Assembly: GCA_002307035.1 (NCBI GenBank)
Contig: DBTL01000151.1
Location: 1-43,610 of the forward strand
Direction of reading: 5' to 3'
DNA length: 43,610 nt
From: Bacteroides sp. UBA1317
GTDB lineage: Bacteria; Bacteroidota; Bacteroidia; Bacteroidales; Bacteroidaceae
In this document: positions 34,251-43,290 of the stretch, piece after piece
Numbering within the stretch: the first letter of the stretch is position 1
How the letters are laid out: the number at the start of each line of letters is the position of its first letter
The notes under the pieces: generated by a model
What the model saw: only the letters and a program-made list of their open reading frames with translations
What the model was told of the DNA's origin: nothing
The model's database searches: none
Program-made: the position numbers and the translations under genes

Positions 34251-36002
34251 TTAATTCCAACCTGGATTATTTGATGTGATTGCTGTATTGGTATTAACTT
34301 CATCAGATGGTATTGGATAAAGTAAATGTTTTGAACTGCGTATTTTATAAATACCAGACTCATCATAACCACCAATTGCATTCATTGCCTGCAGGTAAAC
34401 ACCCCAGCGAATCAAATCCCATCGACGATCTCCCTCACAAGCTAACTCTTTTGCACGTTCTTCAAAGATAGTTGAACGAATATCTAGTTGAGATGTTAAA
34501 GCGCCATCCCCTGTTAAAGTTGCTAAAGTAGCATTAGAACGGCTACGCACTAGATTTAAAGCATCAATAGCAAGTTGAGCATTACCGAGTTCATTTTCAG
34601 CTTCGGCATAAATCAAAACAACATCCGCATAACGAAGAAAAGGCCATTGAGCATCCTGATCTTGCGTCGTATTATCTGTCACATCAGAGTATTTTGTTGT
34701 AAAAGCAAGGCATTCGTAACTAAGATTATAATAATAATTAATTCCATCATCATAAGGAGATACAGGCTCTGCAACTTTATTGCCATTTGAATCATATCCT
34801 GTAGCTTTCAAGGTATATTCTGCATTTTTAGGATAATAAAAACCACCATTATAGTCTTGCTGACCTTCATTTACCCAACGATGTTGTACCCCATCAGCTA
34901 CCCGATAATCTTTTGAATCAAACAAGCAATACCAATGGTAACGATTACCTAACCAATGACCTGTTGTTATTCTGCCAGAAGCATTATAAACGCCATTATA
35001 ATACAAACCGACTCCTACATGATAATCACTATTATTTGAAATAGTCTGAACAGAAAACATAAATTCAGGATCATTATTATGGTCTTTGCTCCATAACTCA
35101 GAGTAAGGCAATAATTCATACGTTCCATAATCACCATCCATAACTGCTTTAGCCCACTTAGCCGCATTTTCGTAACATGAATCAGTGCCAAACGTCTCGT
35201 AACCTGCAACAACATCCTTTGTGAATGTCTTAGAAACAGGTAATGTCAATGTTATGTCATCTCCATTTGTTGAAGTCGCAGCACCTGTTCGGATAGTCAT
35301 CTCCGCACCACTTAAAGATCCAGATCCCATTGTCGCATAAACCTTTGCCAATAAACCAGCAGCAGAGGCAGCAGAAACATGCCCTGTCGAATATTTAGAA
35401 TTATCTCTTGAGTACATAATAGATGCACTCTCTTTTAATAATTTAATTATCTCAGAATAGACAGTAGGTATGGACTGGCGCGGCTGATTTTGGTCAGCCC
35501 CATCACTAATGCTTGTATCCCATAAAAGAATTTCACCGTAAGCCCTTGTCAACAAGAAATAAGCAAATGCTTTCTGAAAATAAAGTTCCCCTAAAGCATT
35601 TTGTCGGTAATCTTCGGTACAATTACTCATTGCTTTAATATACTTTATAGCTAGATTAGCCCGTTCAATTAAGCTATATAAACCTTCCCACATAACGTCA
35701 CATTCAGAGCTTGAATCCTGAAAATTACCTGCTCCTAAATAAGACATCGACCAATCTGGGCCACTAGTGTAATCACAATCTTTCTCCAAAACAAGCGGAA
35801 ATTGATTATACAAAAACATACTGTTAATCCATCTGTTGTATACCCCTGTTATCCAAATATCAATGGCTGCATCGGAATCACCAACCTGATCAGGACCAAT
35901 AAAACTCTCTGGCTCTTCCTTTAAATAATCATTGCAAGAAGTAGACAGTAATCCACTTGCTAACAAAAAAAGTGCTGTTATATATAATTTTCTAATTTTC
36001 AT
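34251..36002 (-). CDS. SusD-like glycan-binding lipoprotein (first pair)
   Basis: 583 aa. Lipobox LLSTSC with C23, followed by the usual NDYLKEEPESF. SusD hallmarks are ELYFQKAFAYFLLTRAYGEI, AAGLLAKVYATMGSG, and the C-terminal FLRYADVVLIYAEAENELG and EERAKELACEGDRRWDLIRW. It begins 22 bases after SusC-1 and acts with it at the cell surface. It is distinct from SusD-2: the two share only the general family pattern, so this is not a recent copy. Confidence 0.93.
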   Translation of the reverse strand: MKIRKLYITALFLLASGLLSTSCNDYLKEEPESFIGPDQVGDSDAAIDIWITGVYNRWINSMFLYNQFPLVLEKDCDYTSGPDWSMSYLGAGNFQDSSSECDVMWEGLYSLIERANLAIKYIKAMSNCTEDYRQNALGELYFQKAFAYFLLTRAYGEILLWDTSISDGADQNQPRQSIPTVYSEIIKLLKESASIMYSRDNSKYSTGHVSAASAAGLLAKVYATMGSGSLSGAEMTIRTGAATSTNGDDITLTLPVSKTFTKDVVAGYETFGTDSCYENAAKWAKAVMDGDYGTYELLPYSELWSKDHNNDPEFMFSVQTISNNSDYHVGVGLYYNGVYNASGRITTGHWLGNRYHWYCLFDSKDYRVADGVQHRWVNEGQQDYNGGFYYPKNAEYTLKATGYDSNGNKVAEPVSPYDDGINYYYNLSYECLAFTTKYSDVTDNTTQDQDAQWPFLRYADVVLIYAEAENELGNAQLAIDALNLVRSRSNATLATLTGDGALTSQLDIRSTIFEERAKELACEGDRRWDLIRWGVYLQAMNAIGGYDESGIYKIRSSKHLLYPIPSDEVNTNTAITSNNPGWN

Positions 36003-36024
36003 AATTATAAGATTAACATGTTAA

Positions 36025-39000
36025 TTAAAAGCCTAATTTAAAACCTAGAGAAAAAGTGCGTGCACTCGGATAAGAATAGATATCTACACCTTTACGAGAA
36101 GCATCTGTACTGAATGCATTAACATCAGGATCAAACCAGCTATAATCACTGATAGTTAATAAGTTCGTTGCAGTAAAATAAACGTTAATGCTACTAATTC
36201 CTTTAAAACTAGGTTTCCAAGTATAGCCTAAGCTCACGGTCTTCAATTTCAAATATGAACCATTTTCAACATAACGATTAGAGATTAACATCGTCCGATC
36301 ATAAGTTGATATAGCCTTTGGCCATTTTGCATTAGCCGTATTATCTTCTGTCCAACGGCTGTTATAAGCAAATACTGGAATATTCCCTATATTAGCCATT
36401 TCAACATCCATCAGATTACCATTGAAGATATCATTACCTTGACTACCCTGTAGGAAAAAACTAAAATTAAAATTCTTATAAGAAAGATTATTTGTAATAC
36501 CGTAAGTGAAATCAGGATTAGTGTTACCTATGATTGTACGATCTGCCTCTGTTATTTCACCATCATCATTCAAATCACGATACCTGATTTCACCGATTTT
36601 AGCTTTAACAACGGCATCAGAAGAATTAGCATACTTCTTCTCTGACCTGACTTCAGCTTCGTTATCATAAAATCCATTTTCAACATAGCCAAAAATAGCA
36701 CCGATCGGACATCCATTGCGTTGAATGAAAACATCATCTGCAGAATACCATAATGAATTTGCATATTGATCTGCAGACAAACCAGTTATTTCATTCTTAT
36801 TGAATGAAATATTTGCATTAATATCCCAATGAAATGGCTTATCTTTAAATATTATAAAATTACCACTTAGTTCCAAGCCTTCATTGATCACTCCCCCACT
36901 ATTTACCATCATATTAGAAAAACCTGTGCTTGAAGGTATTTTTACTTCTTGCAACAAATTTCTAGTCTTTTTATAATAATAATCAGCAGTTAAGTTTATC
37001 CGATTTTCAAGAAAACTCATATCAATACCAGCATTAAATTGAGCGGTCGTTTCCCACTTCAAATCATCAGAGACAGGTCCTCTCCAAGAAACTTCAGCAG
37101 AACCACTAGATAATGTTCCTCCAAAAGGATAATTTGCTGTGCTCAGTTCAGGTAATGTACGATAACTACTAATGCCTTGGTTACCTGTCTCACCATAACT
37201 TAGACGAAATTTCAAATTACTGAAAATATTCAAATTCTTAATGAATTTTTCTTCAGATGCTCTCCAAGCAAATGCAGCTGAAAGAAAATTAGCCCATTTG
37301 TTTTTTGTCGTAAATTTACTAGATCCATCACGACGAAAAGAGGTCGTAAAAATATATTTGTCCATTAGAACATAATTAGCACGACCTAAAAAAGAGACTA
37401 GGGCTTGCTCGCCTTTATCGCTAGCGGGAGTACCTATAACTGTACCACGGCTTAAATCTGCTTCTCCAGTCAAATCATCTGGGAAATTAGTTACCGTAAT
37501 TGATTTACTTTGCCAAGATGCATGCTCAATAGTAAAGCCTGCCATTACATTAATAGCATGAACGTTTATTTTTTTATTAAAAGTCAACAAAGATTCACCT
37601 GTCAATCCGTTCCATTCATTATCACTCTGACCAGCCTTACCATTTGTTGGAGATTTACCCTCTTGCGTATGGCGATCATAATAAGTTCCACGGCGATTGC
37701 TCGTATAACTGAGACCAAGATTCTGGCGAAACTTCAAAAACGGAAAAAGAGTGGCTTCCAAATAAGAAGAATTAAATACATTTATTGATTTCAAGTTGTC
37801 TTTTGCTGAATTCACATACGCATAAGGATTGGCTGCTAACCAATTTAAATTATCCGCTGTAGTAGTATCCATATTAGGACCATAAGTTGGAGGAAAAAGC
37901 AAGGCTGAACGCATCAAAGCATAATCGTAAGCATTACTCTTAGTAAAATCAGTGCTACTACGGGTGAAATTTGTATTCATACCCATTTCCAGCCAACTAT
38001 TAATATGACGTCCAATATTTGCGCGCAAAGAATAACGAGTAAATCCTGTGTTTTTTATAATACCACTCTGATCCAAATAGTTACCAGAAAACGAATGCCA
38101 TCCTTTATCTGAACCGCCTGAAACTCTTAAATTATACTCTTGAGAAAAACCTGTCTGATAAATCAAATCTTGCCAATCAGCCTTATCAATAACTGTTGAA
38201 TTTCCATATTCATCACTATAAGTTCCTGGATTTCGGTAATCAGATGGAGCTGGCTGATAAGTTCCTGAGCCAGAGACTATATTACCCGCTGAATCATAAG
38301 TGTAACTCCAAGTTCCCGGATAAGGCAATGAAGTATAAGTTTTACCTGAATAATTATAACTATTCAACGTTTCCTCATTTATATAATTTGCATAAGTTTC
38401 AGCATCCAAAACATCGACTCTCTTACCTATCTTGGAAAGAGTAAAATTAGACGAAAACTCAACTTGATCCTTACCTTCACCTCTCTTGGTAGTAATGATC
38501 ACCACACCATTCGCTCCTCGAGAACCATAAATTGCAGTCGCTGATGCATCTTTAAGCACCTCAATAGATTGAATATCGTGAGGATTAATAAAAGCCAATG
38601 GGTTAGACGTTTGATTATTATTTGCATTAGCATCACTCGAAGGAGTATCTCCAGTATCAAAAGGAACCCCATCTACGATATACAGAGGTTGGCTACTTGT
38701 AGAGAAAGAATTAGTGCCACGAACTGAGATGCTAACACCTGCACCAGGAGCACCGTCATTCTGACTAATAAGAACACCAGCCATCTTTCCTTGCAGCCCT
38801 TGACTCAAATCTGAAGGATTACCTTTGAGAAGATCTTCACTTTTAATTTGTCCTACAGAACCAGAAAGGTCGCTTTTCTTCATCGTTCCGTATCCTACTA
38901 CGACAACTTCATCTATCAATTTGGAGTCCTCATGCATTGCAATTTCCACACGCTTTTGTCCAGACTTCAAAGTGACTTCCTGAGTTTTATACCCAATAGA

Positions 39001-39225
39001 AGAAATTATCAGAACGGATCTTCCCTGCGGAACATTCAAATTAAACTCGCCACTAATATCAGATATAGTACCAGTCTTAGTACCTTTAATCATTACATTG
39101 GCACCAATCATCGGAGAACCATCATTCGCATCGGTAATCGTACCAGTAATATGGTTTTGTTGAGCCATCACATGGCAACTCATGAAGAGTGCCGCAAGAA
39201 ACAACATAATGTTCTTCATTTTCAT
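36025..39225 (-). CDS. SusC-like TonB-dependent outer-membrane transporter (first pair)
   Basis: 1066 aa. Signal peptide about 1-21 (CHVMA-QQ), carboxypeptidase-regulatory-like domain about 25-100 (ITGTITDANDGSPMIGANV), LIDEVVVVGYG, plug about 115-250 (SVRGTNSFSTSSQPLYIVDG, EVLKDASATAIYGSRGANGVVIITT), barrel to the terminal TFSLGFKLGF. It imports oligosaccharides released by the surface mannanases. The start at 39225 is 40 bases from the -7 box at 39265-39272; an alternative start two codons in would keep the same signal peptide. It is the first gene of SusC-SusD-SGBP-GH26. Confidence 0.95.
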   Translation of the reverse strand: MKMKNIMLFLAALFMSCHVMAQQNHITGTITDANDGSPMIGANVMIKGTKTGTISDISGEFNLNVPQGRSVLIISSIGYKTQEVTLKSGQKRVEIAMHEDSKLIDEVVVVGYGTMKKSDLSGSVGQIKSEDLLKGNPSDLSQGLQGKMAGVLISQNDGAPGAGVSISVRGTNSFSTSSQPLYIVDGVPFDTGDTPSSDANANNNQTSNPLAFINPHDIQSIEVLKDASATAIYGSRGANGVVIITTKRGEGKDQVEFSSNFTLSKIGKRVDVLDAETYANYINEETLNSYNYSGKTYTSLPYPGTWSYTYDSAGNIVSGSGTYQPAPSDYRNPGTYSDEYGNSTVIDKADWQDLIYQTGFSQEYNLRVSGGSDKGWHSFSGNYLDQSGIIKNTGFTRYSLRANIGRHINSWLEMGMNTNFTRSSTDFTKSNAYDYALMRSALLFPPTYGPNMDTTTADNLNWLAANPYAYVNSAKDNLKSINVFNSSYLEATLFPFLKFRQNLGLSYTSNRRGTYYDRHTQEGKSPTNGKAGQSDNEWNGLTGESLLTFNKKINVHAINVMAGFTIEHASWQSKSITVTNFPDDLTGEADLSRGTVIGTPASDKGEQALVSFLGRANYVLMDKYIFTTSFRRDGSSKFTTKNKWANFLSAAFAWRASEEKFIKNLNIFSNLKFRLSYGETGNQGISSYRTLPELSTANYPFGGTLSSGSAEVSWRGPVSDDLKWETTAQFNAGIDMSFLENRINLTADYYYKKTRNLLQEVKIPSSTGFSNMMVNSGGVINEGLELSGNFIIFKDKPFHWDINANISFNKNEITGLSADQYANSLWYSADDVFIQRNGCPIGAIFGYVENGFYDNEAEVRSEKKYANSSDAVVKAKIGEIRYRDLNDDGEITEADRTIIGNTNPDFTYGITNNLSYKNFNFSFFLQGSQGNDIFNGNLMDVEMANIGNIPVFAYNSRWTEDNTANAKWPKAISTYDRTMLISNRYVENGSYLKLKTVSLGYTWKPSFKGISSINVYFTATNLLTISDYSWFDPDVNAFSTDASRKGVDIYSYPSARTFSLGFKLGF

Positions 39226-39264
39226 TTATAATTAGATTTTACAGATAACGTTATTTTATAGTAG

Positions 39265-39320
39265 CAAAGATAAAGATCACCCGAGAAGAGAACAAATACA
39301 ATTTTATCATTGATCAATAC
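39265..39320 (-). promoter_or_regulatory. promoter and regulator box of the SusC-1 operon
   Basis: On the minus strand: TATCTTTG (-7 box, 39265-39272), TTTG at 39293-39296 exactly 20 bases upstream, GATAAAAT (39301-39308) 28 bases upstream of the -7 box, 6 bases, then GTATTG (39315-39320). It is one of the four promoters with identical layout. The region 39226-39394 holds no gene. Confidence 0.75.
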
Positions 39321-39394
39321 TCTATAAACATTTATAGCAATAGCACCTCAACAAGTTAAATATTACTTAGGACAGATGCTAAGAACATCTAAGA

Positions 39395-40687
39395 TTATTC
39401 AATTCCCATCTGTTTCCACAGCCATTTATTCCATTCATCATACTGCTCCTGATACCAATAATGCCCGGTTTCCAGATATGGGTGCAACTCTTTAGGAGAT
39501 GTAACACTATTATAAGCAGCATACATAGAGGTTGGAGGACAAACTTCATCATTATATCCCCAGCTAAACCAACCGGGAACTGATAAACGACGAGCAAAAT
39601 TAACAACGTCATAGTAGTGAGTTGTCTCTAGTTCAGCTTTATCCGGGTTTTCTTTTTGATAGAAATAATGAGGCCAGCCACAGGCTCTTTTATTCAATGA
39701 GGCAGCCAGATCGCACATAGCCGGATGTACCGCTGCAAAGAAAGTAACACGTTTGTCTAATGCAGCTGTTACGATAGAGAGTGCGCCTCCCTGGCTAGAG
39801 CCGGTTACACCTAAAGCTTTACCATTGTATTGAGGTAAACTACAAATAAAATCAACAGCACGAACTGCACCTATAAATACTCGTTTATAATAGAATGCAT
39901 CACGATTATTCTTATTTATATCCCAATAACAAAACAAGGCACCATATACTAATTTATCATAGTATTCTTGAGTCATCGTTACAGGAATTCCATGAATTCC
40001 TATTTCAAGCGTTATAGCTCCTTTGGAAGCTGTCGCTATATCACCATAATACGTACGAATACCTGCTCCCGGCACACGTAACAAAGCAGGATATTTTCCA
40101 TCTTTCTTGGGCATACATAAAATGCCGTAAGTCCGAGAGCCCCAACGCATATTTTGAAAACTAACTTCATATACATTTACCATCTCTGTGCAACGCTCGG
40201 GTAAGAGTAGCATTGTGGGTTCAAGTGCCGTTTTGCGGGCTTCACTCAACGAGGTAGCCCAGAAAGCGTCAAAGTCCTCAGGCAAAGTAGTGAATGGAGT
40301 GATTTTTTCCGGTTGGTAAGCAGCAGTTGCCAACCCTTCATAAGTACGCTCACCAACATAAGCTTTTACTTTGCAACGCAGAAAACCAGGTTCTGCCATA
40401 CGCCCTTTTACCACCAATTTACCATCCTTCAGCAAAATTTGTTTTTTTATCTCTGTAGAATACATTTCAGGGCCTAATTCATAATCAATCGTTACGTCTT
40501 TCAACAAATTCTGAGCCTTGAAAACTTGTATCGTGAAAGTACTCTTTTCACCAATGTTATATTTCCAATCAGAATGATCAGGAGATACTACTACCCTTAT
40601 TTCATTTCCTCTCACCTGAGCCGAAGTAGATTGCGCAAGCCCCCAGCTTAGCAATACTCCTACTATTATGTACTTGATATTATTCAT
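39395..40687 (-). CDS. CE7-type acetyl esterase (AXE1 family)
   Basis: 430 aa with a signal peptide (about 1-23, TSA-QV). Residues about 25-120 form an N-terminal beta domain not found in the roughly 320-aa cytoplasmic CE7 enzymes. The alpha/beta-hydrolase domain (about 125-430) has the nucleophile S298 in GVTGSSQGG, D380 in SWGYNDEVCPP and H409 in LETGHYW. CE7 enzymes remove acetyl groups from xylo- or other oligosaccharides. With mannanases around it, it probably deacetylates acetylated gluco- or galactoglucomannan oligosaccharides in the periplasm. It lies 12 bases after GH5. A decayed second copy is at 31178-31450. Confidence 0.9.
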   Translation of the reverse strand: MNNIKYIIVGVLLSWGLAQSTSAQVRGNEIRVVVSPDHSDWKYNIGEKSTFTIQVFKAQNLLKDVTIDYELGPEMYSTEIKKQILLKDGKLVVKGRMAEPGFLRCKVKAYVGERTYEGLATAAYQPEKITPFTTLPEDFDAFWATSLSEARKTALEPTMLLLPERCTEMVNVYEVSFQNMRWGSRTYGILCMPKKDGKYPALLRVPGAGIRTYYGDIATASKGAITLEIGIHGIPVTMTQEYYDKLVYGALFCYWDINKNNRDAFYYKRVFIGAVRAVDFICSLPQYNGKALGVTGSSQGGALSIVTAALDKRVTFFAAVHPAMCDLAASLNKRACGWPHYFYQKENPDKAELETTHYYDVVNFARRLSVPGWFSWGYNDEVCPPTSMYAAYNSVTSPKELHPYLETGHYWYQEQYDEWNKWLWKQMGIE

Positions 40688-40699
40688 TTTAGTTTGTAT

Positions 40700-41992
40700 C
40701 TACTTCAATTTATCATTCGCAGTTTTTATTATATCAATAGTAGTATCTGTAGCAAACACAGAATTCAATCCTTGCTCTTCCTGAGCAGGATCACCGGTAT
40801 AATCATCTCCTTTTTTCCAATATATATGTTTAGTGGAAGGATTGGCAAAGCCTCCCCATCCCCAAAAATTACATCCAGAGAGTAGCCTATTAGAAGCTGT
40901 TTTGTCAGTGATTAGATGAAAGACATACGCATAATAATCGTCTCGTGCATTCGTGCTACTTTCTTTTGAAAATTGAAAGCCATCCCGGGGAAAGCCAAAT
41001 TCTTCAAGTACCAATGGTTTATTATATTTCTCGGCAATAGCCAAATGTTCATCAATATATTTCTTCGTTTTTTCTTTTGCTATCTCTATTTTTTCCTGTA
41101 AACTATCTTTCGTCACCCATCCCCAGTTGTAAGGCCAAATATGGATATTCATATAGTCCACATTTCTATCAGCATGAATCTTTTCAAACAAAGCAATATC
41201 TTGTTCACAGCCATGCTTGCCTTCACTACCTGTTGAAACTAGATGATTTTTATCCAAAGACTTAATCAGTGCAGCCACATCTGCCATCCATGCAGTAAAA
41301 AAAGGTTTGTTCTCATCTGAAAAAGCGCGAGGTTCATTACCAATCTGCCAAGACATAATTGCCGGATCATCCACATATTTTAAATGAGTATACCTATTGA
41401 CGCGTGTGATTATGTCTCGCACATAATTCGCAAACAAAGCCTTTGCACTATCCGATTGCTGATACTGTTTCACATAATTCATATAGGCCGGCCATCCGTC
41501 AACAGCAGGTACAGCCGCTTTTCCATAACCTGCCCATTCAAGGTACTGCCCGTATCCACCGCTCCACTCCCAAGAATTATTCAAGTAAAGTACAGCCAAC
41601 ATTTTTCTTTTGCCCATTTCAGCCAGCAGATAGTCTAGTCCGGCTAAAATAGTATCATTATATACTCCGGGAGCTGTTTGCAAAGTAGGCTCTACTTTAG
41701 CTGTAATCCCCCGATTGCCATCAGCGCCTACCAATACACGCAGATTGTTAATCCCTATTTTTTTCAGATAATCAAGTTCTTTATGAAGTCGTTGCCGGTT
41801 GCCTCCTTCTCCTTCGGAAGCCAAGATGGCACCATACCAGAAATTTGTTCCTACATAAGAATAAGGTATATTATTCCATAAAAAGCTTCCGTTTTCGATA
41901 CGGACAAAAGGAGAAGTCGTAGACGGTTTTATTGCAAAGCACAAGACTGATAAGACAATAAGAAGGATCAATAATGATATTTGTTTTGCCAT
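40700..41992 (-). CDS. GH5 (GH5_7-like) endo-beta-1,4-mannanase
   Basis: 430 aa from the ATG at 41992; an in-frame TTG at 42013 would add 7 residues. I chose the ATG because it starts directly on the signal sequence MAKQISLLILLIVLSVL and because the -7 box at 42017-42024 would start the RNA near the TTG. GH5 residues (numbers counted from the TTG): acid/base E227 in SWQIGNEPRAF, nucleophile E338 in PLVLEEFGFPRDG, HIWPYNWGW at 291-299. The sequence pattern fits subfamily 7 mannanases. There is no lipobox of the usual form (Cys at VLCFA is followed by Phe), so it may be periplasmic or surface-located. First gene of the GH5-CE7 unit. Confidence 0.88.
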   Translation of the reverse strand: MAKQISLLILLIVLSVLCFAIKPSTTSPFVRIENGSFLWNNIPYSYVGTNFWYGAILASEGEGGNRQRLHKELDYLKKIGINNLRVLVGADGNRGITAKVEPTLQTAPGVYNDTILAGLDYLLAEMGKRKMLAVLYLNNSWEWSGGYGQYLEWAGYGKAAVPAVDGWPAYMNYVKQYQQSDSAKALFANYVRDIITRVNRYTHLKYVDDPAIMSWQIGNEPRAFSDENKPFFTAWMADVAALIKSLDKNHLVSTGSEGKHGCEQDIALFEKIHADRNVDYMNIHIWPYNWGWVTKDSLQEKIEIAKEKTKKYIDEHLAIAEKYNKPLVLEEFGFPRDGFQFSKESSTNARDDYYAYVFHLITDKTASNRLLSGCNFWGWGGFANPSTKHIYWKKGDDYTGDPAQEEQGLNSVFATDTTIDIIKTANDKLK

Positions 41993-42016
41993 ACTATTAG
42001 AGGTTTTGTTCAATTA

Positions 42017-42072
42017 CAAAGTTAGCATTGTTTAATTAAGCTATACAGTATTATTTTATCAATTACTAGTAC
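42017..42072 (-). promoter_or_regulatory. promoter and regulator box of the GH5-CE7 unit
   Basis: On the minus strand: TAACTTTG (-7 box, 42017-42024), GATAAAAT (42053-42060) 28 bases upstream, 6 bases, then GTACTA (42067-42072). The spacing equals the other three sites. The half next to GATAAAAT is less conserved here (ATACTG instead of GTAYTTG), and no clear TTTG -33 box is present. Confidence 0.65.
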
Positions 42073-42155
42073 TAATTGAGCTTTCTTGCAAAAAGGTTAT
42101 AACAGTTGCACTGATTTTATACTATTACAAGTATCTTAGTTCTATAAATAAAGTA

Positions 42156-42163
42156 TATCTTTG
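42156..42163 (+). promoter_or_regulatory. possible -7 box of the aldo/keto reductase gene
   Basis: TATCTTTG matches TAnnTTTG and lies 28 bases before the ATG at 42192. No clean -33 TTTG is seen upstream. The divergent GH5 promoter is within 100 bases, so one regulator bound between them could affect both genes. Confidence 0.45.
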
Positions 42164-42191
42164 TGGTACTTAACCTCAATGAACAGAAAAG

Positions 42192-43190
42192 ATGATAACC
42201 CCTATTTATTCACCTGACCAAGAAAGATATAACTGCGGAATGAAATATCGTAGATGTGGCAAAAGTGGAATTCTGTTGCCCGAACTCTCACTAGGCCTAT
42301 GGCATAATTTTGGTAGCGTTGATTCTTTTGAAAACAGTATGAAGATGGCGTATTACGCTTTCGACAATGGTATCACCCATTTCGATCTGGCTAATAACTA
42401 CGGCCCTTCTTTTGGCTCTGCGGAAGAAACTTTCGGCGAAATCATGAAGAAATCATTCATGCCTTATCGAGACGAACTCTTTATCTCCACAAAAGCCGGA
42501 CACGAAATGTGGGCGGGGCCTTACGGAGAATGGGGTTCTCGCAAACACCTGATTAGTAGTCTGGATCAAAGTCTGAAACGCATGAACCTGGAATATGTTG
42601 ATATCTTCTATTCTCATCGTTATGATCCCGTCACTCCTCTCGAAGAGACTCTACAAACCTTAGTCGATATCGTCCGTCAAGGAAAAGCACTCTATGTTGG
42701 TATCTCAAAATATCCCAAAGCAGCAGCAGAATTTGCTTACAAATATCTCAAAGAGAGAGAGGTTCATTGCCTACTTTATCAAGGGAGATACAATATATTC
42801 AACCGTGAGCCTGAAGAGGATATTCTGCAACAAACGAAAGCTAACGGTAGCGGATTCATCGCTTTTTCACCACTGGCACAAGGACTTCTGACCAACAGAT
42901 ACATCAATGGCATTCCTCAGGATTCAAGAATAGCTCGCGGAGGCTTCTTAAAAGAGGAACAGCTAACCGAAGTGGTATTGAAGAGAATTAAGGCACTGAA
43001 TGAGATAGCGACACAACGTGAACAAACATTGGCCGAAATGGCACTAGCTTGGGTTCTGAAAGATGATTTGGTGACTTCCGTCATCATCGGAGCAAGTTCT
43101 GTAAATCAGCTAAAGGATAACATAAGAGCTATTGAGAATTGCGTTTTCTCTCCGGAAGAGCTAGAGAAAATCAATGCGATCTTAGCATAA
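42192..43190 (+). CDS. aldo/keto reductase
   Basis: 332 aa, cytoplasmic, close to the YghZ/L-glyceraldehyde-3-phosphate reductase branch of the AKR superfamily. The catalytic tetrad is complete: D65 and Y70 in FDLANNYGP, K101 in ISTKAG, H142 in FYSHRYDP. The NADPH-binding end shows the usual SVIIGASSVNQLKDN. It is the only plus-strand gene in the right half and is divergent from GH5. A role in mannan use is not evident; it may act on a sugar aldehyde, or simply be a neighbour. Confidence 0.9.
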   Translation: MITPIYSPDQERYNCGMKYRRCGKSGILLPELSLGLWHNFGSVDSFENSMKMAYYAFDNGITHFDLANNYGPSFGSAEETFGEIMKKSFMPYRDELFISTKAGHEMWAGPYGEWGSRKHLISSLDQSLKRMNLEYVDIFYSHRYDPVTPLEETLQTLVDIVRQGKALYVGISKYPKAAAEFAYKYLKEREVHCLLYQGRYNIFNREPEEDILQQTKANGSGFIAFSPLAQGLLTNRYINGIPQDSRIARGGFLKEEQLTEVVLKRIKALNEIATQREQTLAEMALAWVLKDDLVTSVIIGASSVNQLKDNIRAIENCVFSPEELEKINAILA

Positions 43191-43290
43191 TCAACTGATA
43201 TACAGAAGAATTATATGCTAGGTCGGCCTCATTTTCAACTCTCAAAAAAACACCCACAAATAGATTTAATAATTAGTCCAACTGTCAGCT

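Noticed and set aside
43191..43290. Terminator between the aldo/keto reductase and the AraC-type gene
   Set aside because: The 100 bases are AT-rich, but I could not find a clear stem-loop shared by the two convergent genes.
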